Notes: generated by a model not told the origin, from the sequence alone. A stretch of 7,196 nt of DNA from Candidatus Peribacteria bacterium (GCA_031261265.1 JAISKI010000061.1:1-7196), one strand, 5' to 3'; counted from the first letter of the stretch, positions 1 to 6,247 are shown. Translations and numbers: made by a program.

Positions 1-90
1 GAGACCTATATCAATAGTAAGCCTAGGAAAGCACTATGATATAGGACTTCACGGGAAGTATTTCATAGCACGAACCTCCATCTTCTTTAA
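1..90 (+). CDS. IS30-family transposase, C-terminal end (cut by window edge)
   Basis: Frame 1 is open from the window edge to a TAA at 88-90 if UGA is read as glycine. The last 29 residues include YINSKPRKALGYRTSREVF, which is the typical end of IS30-family DDE transposases (family pattern: INxRPRKxLGxxTPxEVF). These enzymes cut and join the ends of their insertion sequence. The glycine of ALGYRT is encoded by TGA at 37-39, so the gene is adapted to the host code or arose in a lineage sharing it. The catalytic DDE residues lie outside the window. The family call rests on this short C-terminal motif, which is distinctive; activity cannot be judged. Confidence 0.8.
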
Positions 91-92
91 CC

Positions 93-113
93 TGTGCATT
101 TCGACTTGTAATT
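93..113. repeat. Probable right end of the IS30-family element
   Basis: Directly after the transposase stop lies a TGTGCATTTCGACTTG-type sequence. IS30-family ends commonly carry a TTGCA(C/T)TT...CTTG core close to the transposase stop. The partner inverted repeat is outside the window, so this cannot be confirmed by pairing, and the exact outer boundary is not resolved. Confidence 0.4.
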
Positions 114-187
114 AATATATTCAAAAAACCGTTAGCAGATAATATAGCAACAAACAGAAAATTCCTCTAAAAAATCCTATAAAAAAA

Positions 188-216
188 TTGACAAAAACAT
201 CCCTTTCGATTATACT
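188..216 (+). promoter_or_regulatory. Sigma-70-type promoter for the DUF1846 gene
   Basis: A perfect -35 hexamer TTGACA (188-193) and a -10 hexamer TATACT (211-216) are separated by 17 bp. Transcription would begin near 223, leaving a leader of about 34 nt before the ATG at 257. The leader is A/T-rich and has no Shine-Dalgarno motif. This is the strongest promoter match in the window, and it lies outside the adjacent IS fragment. Confidence 0.8.
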
Positions 217-256
217 TAACTAAACATTCAGCTTTTTATAAATATAAACAAAAACC

Positions 257-1231
257 ATGTCCTCATCCACCTTTGATTATCAGAATTATCTTAGAATCTT
301 GGGAGAACAAATTCAAGATAAATTCAGTGAACATCCCAAGCTTTATTTGGAAGTGACGGGAAATCTCGTTGATCAGAGCAATATCACAACCCTATTGCCT
401 GGTTTCGAACCTGATACCTATAAGAAAGTCTTCGCCCCCTACAAATATGAGATGGATATCCTCTTTTGTATCAAAGCACAAGATATCATAGATAATCCTC
501 CCATGGATGATGAAAAACCTTTCTGTGATTTTTTGGAAATTTATCTTAAAAAAGTAGAAAATAATTTTGGAGTGAAACCGCATATTGTGATCAATCTCAT
601 CGATATTGAAAATATGTATGATGTAGTTTTCAGCTTTGAAACCCATTTCCAAAAGCTCGGATATAGAGTTTGGGAAAAATATAAAATCAGAGCGTATTCT
701 CACGATATTTCCCAAGTATTGTCAGAAGATGGAGTAGGAAATGATGATCACATCCCCGCTCAAAAAAGGCTGAATCTCATCGCTGGACTCACCCCAGAAT
801 GTGGGAAATTAACAGTAGCGATCGCTCAAATGTATTTAGATCAGGAAATCGGAATTGAATCTAGTTATGCAAAACTCGATGTTTTACCCAATTATACTGA
901 AGCAAAAGATAGCCCTTTGAATATTATGGCGAGAGCTCAGTATTTGGAGAAAGCCTATGAAGAAGAGTTTGATTCTACTTTGGAACAAAAAGATCTCTAC
1001 GAAAGAGGACTGGAAAAACATGCTTTCATTCAAAAGGTATTTAAAATTTTAGGGAGAGAGGTCCCTGAAGCGATCTCAGATTATGTTTTCGGACAGATCA
1101 ATATTTCAGCATTAGAAGACTCTATCCTTCGTGAAACCGCCAAAAAGTATCTTACAATCTTGATTGATAAAGCTGGTAATGAAGAGCTAAAAGCTGGATT
1201 AGAAAGTTTATTGGATGAAGTGGAAGGATAA
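257..1231 (+). CDS. DUF1846-family protein, short form
   Basis: The 324-residue product resembles the N-terminal part of the DUF1846 (PF08903/COG4868) family, whose biochemical role is not established. Shared landmarks are a KLYLEVTGNL segment followed by LLPGFEPDT (46-54), a SEDGVGNDDHI segment (156-166) matching the family's SDEGYGKNDYI, LTPECGK (178-184) at the place of the family's GPGSGK loop, and SSYAKLDVLPNY (202-213) matching its GYAKFETFPIW stretch. Usual members are near 500 residues, so this one lacks much of the C-terminal half; its last 80 residues are helical and unlike the family as I know it. The family's Gly-rich loop is altered (PGSGK to PECGK). It carries no UGA codon: all 16 glycines use GGN. 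It has its own promoter and ends in TAA. The family call is from remembered motifs. Confidence 0.75.
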   Translation: MSSSTFDYQNYLRILGEQIQDKFSEHPKLYLEVTGNLVDQSNITTLLPGFEPDTYKKVFAPYKYEMDILFCIKAQDIIDNPPMDDEKPFCDFLEIYLKKVENNFGVKPHIVINLIDIENMYDVVFSFETHFQKLGYRVWEKYKIRAYSHDISQVLSEDGVGNDDHIPAQKRLNLIAGLTPECGKLTVAIAQMYLDQEIGIESSYAKLDVLPNYTEAKDSPLNIMARAQYLEKAYEEEFDSTLEQKDLYERGLEKHAFIQKVFKILGREVPEAISDYVFGQINISALEDSILRETAKKYLTILIDKAGNEELKAGLESLLDEVEG

Positions 1232-1250
1232 ATAGAGAAAAGAAACCCTA

Positions 1251-1278
1251 TTGCAAACCAAAGATAAAACTGTATACT
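1251..1278 (+). promoter_or_regulatory. Sigma-70-type promoter for the secreted-protein/MurI-like pair
   Basis: TTGCAA (1251-1256), a 16-bp spacer and TATACT (1273-1278) precede the ATG at 1328 by about 50 bp. The same TTGCAA-N16-TATACT arrangement appears at 3592-3619 on the other strand. The spacer holds the left arm of a 13-bp inverted repeat (1261-1316). Confidence 0.65.
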
Positions 1279-1316
1279 TCTTTTATTGGAACCGCTTTCT
1301 ATCACAGTTTTATCTT
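1261..1316. repeat. 13-bp perfect inverted repeat around the promoter/leader
   Basis: AAGATAAAACTGT (1261-1273) is exactly complementary to ACAGTTTTATCTT (1304-1316) with 30 nt between. The left arm covers the spacer and first -10 base of the 1251-1278 promoter; the right arm lies in the leader. In read-through RNA from the DUF1846 gene it could fold as a long-loop hairpin followed by pyrimidines and act as a weak terminator. As DNA it could be an operator. The sequence does not decide between these. Confidence 0.5.
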
Positions 1317-1327
1317 CTTTCTTACTT

Positions 1328-1921
1328 ATGAAAAAAGTATTTTGTCTGATCCTACCCCTTTTGGTCTTCTTCGGATGATCAGCTTTTGGGTATTTGGAAG
1401 ATAAGATGTACTGTAGGTTTGAAGAAGAATCACTGACCCTGTATGTAAAGAAGGAAGAAGGATTAATCAAATGTGCAACCTATCTCAGGAGTTTGGAGCA
1501 ATTAACGAGACAAAAATATGATGAAGTGCTCCTGACGATGAAATACGTACGTCAGGGGGAGGATGTTTTTTATCGACAAGAAATCTTCGCTGAGAAAAAG
1601 AGTGAATTTCTCAAACTTTATCTCTACAAAACAAAATTGGTGGAAGCGTTAGCGTCTTTTGAAACCAAATTTTTCTTACTCTATAAAACTTCACTGACCA
1701 ACACTTTACGTCCCTATTTGGAGACCTTGCCAGCGATTCAGAAGAAATTAGCACAAGAAACTCAAAAAAATCCTAATGATAAGAGGACTCTTTCCACCTA
1801 TCAACTCATTACCCAGCAAGTAGAAGTGATTCAAAATCTCCTTAATGCCACTACTCTGGATGAAATTATGGAATATATTCCTAGCTATCTTTATCTCAAA
1901 CAATCTCTACTATGAAAATAG
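1328..1921 (+). CDS. Small secreted protein of unknown function
   Basis: This 197-residue product starts at ATG 1328 with a classic signal peptide: KK at positions 2-3, a hydrophobic core to about residue 16, then GGSAFG with likely signal-peptidase I cleavage near residue 21. Gly17 is a TGA codon (1376-1378), so a standard-code call would lose the signal peptide and begin near 1394. The mature part has Cys29 and Cys49, which could form a disulfide, and then mostly charged helical sequence rich in Lys, Leu and Glu. I recognise no family. The apparent stop TGA at 1913-1915 is Gly196 in this code; the real stop is TAG at 1919-1921, giving a 10-nt overlap with the next gene. The overlap argues for joint expression with the MurI-like protein. 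Confidence 0.8.
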
Positions 1922-2706
1922 GTTTGATCAGTTCTGGAAATGATACTCTCGCCCTTTGGAAAATTTTAACGAAATTTGATCACGAATACCTCCTCTATCA
2001 TGATCAGCTTCATTTTCCTTTTGGAGAAAAAGAGAGTAATTTTATACAGGAAGAGATAAAAAAAGCTGTTTGATTTTTACGTGAACAGTGAGCTGAAGTA
2101 GTACTTGTGGATCCCGTATATGAACTTGCCCTCGCGAGCAAGGATGTTCTCCCCTTATTTCAAACCTATCTCCAGGAGTATGCTTTCAAATACTCCCTAG
2201 TGGGAAAAATCTGAATTTTAACTGATTTTGGGAGTAAGGAGGACGTTCAAGCACTGATAGAAGCTTCTGCAAAAAACTATCAACCTACCGAGAATCAAAA
2301 GAAGATCAAATCATTTAATTTCCCTTTTTCTTATTGGGTGAAATCAGCGAATGCTCGACCTGCAGGAATTGGGGATTTGGGAGTACATAATCCTTATTTG
2401 ATCAGGACTTTGAAAAATGATTTGAGATATTTTAAAGATGCGAATATTGATACCCTTTTGCCAATGCATTATCAATATTTCCGTATGCAAAGAACGATTA
2501 AAGCGTTTTTCAATTTCAATAAAATCAGATTTCACGATTTGAGTGTGATTGAGGAATGTTTTCAACGTTTAACCAAAGGGCAGGAAAGTGAGTATAATGT
2601 GAAGATTTGGACGAATCAAGATCCGAAATTTCTGATGAAAGAAAAAGAGCTCATATGGCTCTTGGGAAGGGGAAAGAATGTGGAATTGAAGGTGGAGAGG
2701 GTTTAG
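1912..2706 (+). CDS. Glutamate/aspartate racemase-fold protein lacking both catalytic cysteines
   Basis: The 264-residue product follows glutamate racemase (MurI) from end to end. IGLISSGNDTLAL (3-15) matches the IGVFDSGVGGLTV start. YHDQLHFPFGEK (29-40) matches YxGDTARxPYGxK. FLREQGAEVVLV (55-66) precedes the first active-site segment. VGKIGILTDFG (97-107) matches the GxIGVIAT strand, and NIDTLLPMHYQYF (178-190) matches GVDTLxLGCTHYPLL. NQDPKFL (235-241) and a terminal LLGR complete the match. MurI uses two cysteines for proton transfer. Here the first (CNT) aligns with Asp67 in VDPVYELAL and the second (GCTHYP) with Pro184 in LPMHYQ. The only cysteine is Cys216, elsewhere. Ordinary racemase activity is therefore unlikely; a binding or other role is inferred. 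Codons 54, 60 and 101 are TGA read as Gly, two of them at family-conserved glycines. The stop is TAG. Confidence 0.75.
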
Positions 2707-2921
2707 GAAGCTGGATGGAAGGTAGGTTTTGTAGTCATTTGTTTTCGATCATGAGCGTGAGAACTATCGGAAGTATCAACAAGAGCGTGGATGTACTTTT
2801 CTACATCTTCATCTGAAGGATTTTTGTTTCAAGTATTGATAATTAAACCAATTCTAAAACTTTCAAATATTTCTGATGGTAATTTCTCTTTGAATGAAGA
2901 TGTCGCTGTCATTGTCGTCAT
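2703..2921 (-). CDS. Small protein of unknown function (72 aa), last in a minus-strand operon
   Basis: Reading from ATG at 2921-2919 to TAA at 2705-2703 gives 72 residues with one TGA glycine (Gly31). The N-terminal half is a plausible soluble fold (KEKLPSEIFESFRIGLIINT), followed by a DEDVEKYIHAL helix and a His/Ser/Thr-rich tail. An in-frame TAA just upstream fixes the start region; a second ATG three codons in is an alternative. No ribosome-binding site is seen and the 5' flank is A/T-only. It follows the 102-aa gene after 40 nt and ends 4 nt inside the convergent MurI-like gene. I recognise no family, and the short length makes it the least certain protein call here. Confidence 0.5.
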
Positions 2922-2961
2922 AAATAAATAAAATAATTATGCATAAGTTATTCCTTCTTTA

Positions 2962-3270
2962 TTATCCTCGAACACCCTTTTGTATATTAGGAACTAATTC
3001 TCTCAATAGGAGAGCGTTCATAGCATCATCATAACTTCTGGATCTCTCTCATCTATAATAAAGATCATTCATTTTCGCAGAGGTTTGTATTTGAGCTTCT
3101 TTACCATTATTAAGCTCATTAGACAACTCAGCTAATGCCTCCTTGGGATTCAAGTCTAAACCTAAATCTCATTCTTCTAAAAACGCTTGTAGCTCTTGTC
3201 CTATTTTAACCGGATTAAGCTCCAATATGTTTTTTGCTTCTTTATAACTGGTGTTCGTATCTAGTGACAT
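2962..3270 (-). CDS. Small protein of unknown function (102 aa), middle of a minus-strand operon
   Basis: ATG at 3270-3268 to TAA at 2964-2962 gives 102 residues, open only when two TGA codons (Gly34 and Gly74; plus-strand 3169-3171 and 3049-3051) are read through. The sequence is hydrophilic and mostly helical, for example KEAKNILELNPVKIGQELQ and NPKEALAELSNELNN, with no signal peptide or membrane segment. Its start lies 10 nt inside the end of the preceding 99-aa gene, which suggests coupled translation. I recognise no family. Conservation of the overlap and of the two helix-turn segments would be the best evidence that it works with its neighbour. Confidence 0.7.
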
Positions 3271-3560
3271 TCCTTTTCTAGCGTATCAAGTAAAGAATCT
3301 AATAAACTTTCAGCTTCTTTTCTATCTTTTTCCATCTCTAAGTTATGAGTTTTTAAAAGTTTTAATTGATCATAGATACGTTTTTGCTTTTCTCTATTTT
3401 GAATTTTTTTCATTTGATCATAAATCAAACTTAAAAGATCATCTGCTAAACGGTCATCTTTCGATTCTTTTACCAAGAGTAAAAATCCTTCTGCTAATTC
3501 CCAGTGACCAACGAGTTTTTCTAGAATTTCAATTAATACTTGTTTTGTATTTGCTTCCAT
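3261..3560 (-). CDS. Small helical, coiled-coil-like protein of unknown function (99 aa)
   Basis: ATG at 3560-3558 to TAG at 3263-3261 gives 99 residues. The protein is almost entirely charged, amphipathic helix, with leucine/isoleucine spacing typical of a coiled coil from about residue 40 (LADDLLSLIYDQMKKIQ) to the end (EAESLLDSLLDTLEKE). It has no signal peptide. It is the first gene of the minus-strand operon and sits about 30 nt downstream of a good promoter. It contains no UGA codon, but it has only two glycines. I recognise no family; a small adaptor or a partner of the 102-aa protein encoded by the overlapping gene is possible but only a guess. Confidence 0.7.
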   Translation of the reverse strand: MEANTKQVLIEILEKLVGHWELAEGFLLLVKESKDDRLADDLLSLIYDQMKKIQNREKQKRIYDQLKLLKTHNLEMEKDRKEAESLLDSLLDTLEKECH

Positions 3561-3591
3561 AGGGATATGGTAAAGATAAAATGCTAACCTA

Positions 3592-3619
3592 AGTATAGTC
3601 AGATTTTATTTTTTTGCAA
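3592..3619 (-). promoter_or_regulatory. Sigma-70-type promoter of the three-gene minus-strand operon
   Basis: On the minus strand, TTGCAA (3619-3614), a 16-bp spacer and TATACT (3597-3592) lead to ATG 3560, with a leader of roughly 25 nt. Hexamers and spacing equal those of the 1251-1278 promoter. It lies just past the stop of the glycosyltransferase gene, so the small genes can be expressed independently of the protease/glycosyltransferase unit. Confidence 0.7.
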
Positions 3620-3636
3620 ATTTCGCCTTGCTTTTT

Positions 3637-4812
3637 TTATTGTTGCAGAAAATGGGGTAAAGTCTTTACCTTTTTTGAGGGGATTTTTAGTCCTTCGATA
3701 ACAAAAGTTTCCATATACTCAGAGGGGACGAGGTGGAGATCTACGGAAGATTTCAGGGTTTTGATCAGACTTTTGAGTCGGAAATATTTACAGTATACGG
3801 CTATTTTATTGAAGATTCCTTTCTTTTGAGGTCAGGCTAAAAAATGCTGAAGATTTAAAGGAGTTTTGATCTCTGTGACTGCAGAAACTTTGCTGGGATA
3901 CGGTGTAAAATACCCTAAATCATGATACATCATCCAGATTTTTGGAGAGGGGGAAGGGTTTGAGGTTTGGATAGAAGAGGCAACTTTCACTACATTTCCT
4001 CCCAAGTGACGAAGAAGCGAATTGCATCGAATGATATCTGGTTTTTCTTTTTGGAGGAAGTTTTTAAATTCCCAGGCACTCCAGAAATTAAACGGAGTAG
4101 TAACCAATCCTAACCACATGATTATTCTCCCCCAAATTCCTTTTGGCAACTTTCCTCATCGCAGAACTACTTGATGTCCTTGAGCTTCGAGCAAGGATTT
4201 CACATCGTGAAGGTAAGTTTCTATCCCCCCGATCTTATTGATAAAATCACTAACAAGCACTATTTTTTGAGGAGAGGAAAGGGAGGAAGATCCCTTGGAT
4301 GATGAAGAGGAAGGAAGAGCAAGAAAATGCTGATACCAAGCTTGTGCTGAATAGTCTGCAACGATTGTCTGCATTTTTTCCTTTTCGGTTTGTGAAGGAG
4401 ATTGAGCTTGATGAGATTCGATACAGTGAAGCATTCTCTCCGCAGAGTTTTTTCCCTTGTAGGTAAAGAGATTATATTCTGGTAAAATGAAGGGAGCTAT
4501 TCAGCCTTTTTTATATCCTATTACTGGGATCCCTCGAGAAAGTGCATTAAGAGCTGAGAGTCCAAAAGATTCCAAACATTCTGAAGGCATCAAACAGTAC
4601 GTAATATTTCCGAGGTAAGATTGAATCTTTTCCAAGGTCTGCCAACCAAAATAGTGTACATTCTTTTGCTGAGTATACGGAAGAAGTTGGGATTCTAAAC
4701 GTCCTGTCCCAAAGATAAAAAATTCTGCTTGAGACAATTTCGGGATTAGCTCCAGTATCGCATCAAATCCTTTTTCTTTTTCTAGTCTTCCATAGTAAAG
4801 GATTCCCAGCAT
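3637..4812 (-). CDS. GT4-like glycosyltransferase with swapped (circularly permuted) GT-B domains
   Basis: One frame of 391 residues runs from ATG 4812 to TAA 3639-3637, with TGA glycines at 104, 219 and 327. GT4 enzymes transfer sugars from nucleotide donors using two Rossmann domains, acceptor-binding first and donor-binding second. Here residues 1-165 are the donor domain: YYGRLEKEKGF (6-16) with the conserved Arg and Lys, FIFGTGRLE, FGW, and PSECLESFGLSALNAL (76-91) ahead of GIPVIGYKKGG. A serine-rich linker follows (about 167-181). Residues 183-391 are the acceptor domain: KIVLVSDF, GGIETYLHDVKSLLEAQGHQV (195-215), KPDIIRCNS, MMYHDLGYF (294-302), LVPSEYMETFVIEG and a final KTLPHFL, where the interdomain linker normally begins. 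The E-x7-E motif has Glu81 but Asn89 in second place. An in-frame TAA just before ATG 4812 fixes the start, 6 nt after the protease stop. Acceptor and donor sugars cannot be predicted. Confidence 0.8.
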
Positions 4813-4818
4813 ATCAAG

Positions 4819-6054
4819 TTAGTTTATTAATGTAAAAAGTACCTCTTTTGCTTTTTCCAGCTGAGTATCTATTTGTTTGTCGATATGTAATTGCTGATCT
4901 CGCTGAATTTCGAAGTCTGGTAAAATCCCTGTGCCATTCACATTAACGTGCTGTGGAGAAAACCATTTTCCAACCGTATATTTTAAGCTCGATCCATCAT
5001 CAAGTGCTGTGAAGGTTTGGATCGTTCCCTTCCCGAAAGTAGGCATCCCCACGATAGGAACTCCTCTTTCTTGTAAGGTCAAAGCAATAATCTCTCCCGC
5101 AGAAGCTGTGAGTTGATCAACGAGAACTACGAGAGGAATATTTTCCAATTCACCTTTTCCTGTAGATTTTAAATCTATTGATGTAAAAGCATTATATTCA
5201 CTTTGAACAGTGACTTCTCCTTTTGGGAGGAAATGCCCAAGAAATTTTGACGCTTCTTCCAAATATCCTCCACCATTTCCTCTTAAGTCTAAAATAATTC
5301 CATCGTAATGATCTTCCATCATTTCCAAAAATTCACTGATAAAGAGTTTTGTCGTATGATCTGAAATGATTGAAATCTCGAAAAGTCAGATTTTCTTCCC
5401 TTGTGCTGACAAAAGCTTTGCAACTACAGAAGGGATTTTAATGGTATCTCTTACGATTTTTATGGGAAATTCCTCTACATGTCCCGTTTTACTCTGTCTC
5501 TGAATGAAGAGATTGACCTCAGTTCAGATTTCCCCTCTGATACGTTCCACGGCCTCACTATTCGAAAGTTCCTGAGTACTCCCCGTCTCAATATACAAAA
5601 TTCTATCCAAAGGGAGTAATCCTGCTTTATAGGCAGGTCCATTTTTGATAATTTCCTCGATCTGCACATAGGTATCTCTTTTCTCGATTACCGCTCAAAT
5701 TCCGCTGATTCCCGTCTCCTCACGTAAAGCATTGAGTAATTCTGTATTTTCCTCTGCTGTGAGATAATTGGTGTAGGGATCATCCATTCCTGCAACATAC
5801 GCTTTGATCGCGTTTTCTTGCATTTTAGATTGAGCACCAGAAAGCTGATCAGGAGCAATATATTCTGTAGCTAGGAGGGAATTTATCGCATTGAGTTTTT
5901 CATAAAAATTTCCAGAATCCAGCGTTTTATAGGAATTTGCTCCTTTTAACATCTTCCCAGAAGTAAAAAGAATAAGGAACCCTGCTCCTAAACACATTCC
6001 GAGTAGGAGAAGAAAGAGTGTATTGAGAGTTTTTTTAGAGGAGATATGACTCAT
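4819..6054 (-). CDS. S41 carboxyl-terminal processing protease, membrane-anchored
   Basis: The 411-residue product runs from ATG 6054 to TAA 4821-4819, with TGA glycines at 120, 177 and 223. It begins with an N-terminal membrane anchor (about 11-33), then a helical pro-region ending in MDDPYTNYLTAEE, as in CtpA/CtpB-type enzymes. A PDZ domain follows (about 113-195; ETGISGIGAVIE, GPAYKAGLLPLDRI). The catalytic core has LDLRGNGGG (255-263), LTASAGEI with the nucleophile Ser318, and TFGKGTIQT with the base Lys342. WFSPQHVNVNGTGILPD is the usual C-terminal signature. All catalytic residues are present and the length is normal. The enzyme should cleave C-termini of proteins on the outer face of the membrane. 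The glycines at SGIGAV and KKIGLF are TGA codons at family-conserved positions. It is first in a unit with the glycosyltransferase. Confidence 0.92.
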
Positions 6055-6092
6055 CGTTAGTTAACAAAAAGATAAAATCGATAGTGTGTGTA

Positions 6093-6120
6093 AGTATATG
6101 ATTTCTAGAGGAGATTTCTA
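6093..6120 (-). promoter_or_regulatory. Possible promoter of the protease/glycosyltransferase unit
   Basis: On the minus strand, a good -10 TATACT (6098-6093) is preceded, after 16 bp, by a weak -35 TAGAAA (6120-6115, 4 of 6 consensus bases). The leader to ATG 6054 would be about 30 nt, with no Shine-Dalgarno motif. The -35 hexamer lies inside one copy of a 13-bp tandem repeat. Confidence 0.45.
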
Positions 6121-6125
6121 GAGGA
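6100..6125. repeat. Two tandem copies of a 13-bp unit
   Basis: GATTTCTAGAGGA occurs at 6100-6112 and again, identically, at 6113-6125, followed by a partial third start (GATTT). Each unit holds the palindrome TCTAGA. The array overlaps the upstream half of the putative protease promoter. Confidence 0.85.
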
Positions 6126-6174
6126 GATTTTTCTTGAAAAAAAATCTTCCGCTGATTGCCAACGAAAAACCCTA

Positions 6175-6247
6175 TGGGAGAGCCGGGATTCGAACCCGGG
6201 ACCTTATCCTTAAGAGGGATCTGCTCTACCAACTAAGCTACACTCCC
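6175..6247 (-). tRNA. tRNA-Lys (anticodon CUU)
   Basis: The minus strand folds as a 73-nt tRNA with discriminator A at 6175. The acceptor stem GGGAGTG pairs with CTCTCCC with one T-T mismatch. The D-arm is GCTT...GAGC with a GTTGGTA loop. The anticodon loop CTCTTAA (6216-6210) has U33, anticodon CTT (6214-6212) and A37. The T-arm is CCGGG-TTCGAAT-CCCGG. The top pair of the anticodon stem (27-43) is G-A. CCA is not encoded, since the discriminator is followed by TAG, so it must be added after transcription. It should decode AAG lysine codons. The two mismatches are tolerable, and the conserved TTCGA and U33 argue for a working gene. Confidence 0.92.

Noticed and set aside
1394..1915. A shorter TTG-started gene ending at TGA 1913
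   Set aside because: This is the standard-code reading. With UGA as glycine the frame extends up to ATG 1328, revealing a signal peptide, and down to TAG 1919-1921.
2338..2706. A separate 122-codon gene starting near 2338
   Set aside because: It is the C-terminal part of the MurI-like protein; the frame continues upstream to ATG 1912 through three UGA glycine codons.
2607..2816. A plus-strand ORF of 69 codons
   Set aside because: It lies out of frame over the end of the MurI-like gene and antisense to the 72-aa minus-strand gene, with no supporting features.
2842..2943. A roughly 33-codon minus-strand ORF preceded by AAGGA
   Set aside because: It is short, out of frame with the longer 72-codon reading and has no recognisable character; the Shine-Dalgarno match may be chance.
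3251..3562. A plus-strand hydrophobic ORF of 103 codons
   Set aside because: It is exactly antisense to the helical 99-aa gene; hydrophobic antisense frames of Lys/Glu-rich genes are expected artefacts.
3832..4812. Three separate small genes or a broken glycosyltransferase pseudogene
   Set aside because: All pieces are in one frame, separated only by TGA codons, which code for glycine here; the frame even continues past 3832 to TAA at 3637.
6125..6147. Hairpin AGATTTTT...AAAAATCT as a terminator for the tRNA
   Set aside because: The 8-bp stem is nearly all A-T, and on the minus strand the T-run lies inside the stem with none following it, so terminator function is not supported.
6035..6232. 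A 65-codon minus-strand ORF
   Set aside because: It reads through the tRNA-Lys gene and its T-arm (the familiar false peptide GSNPG), so it is not coding.
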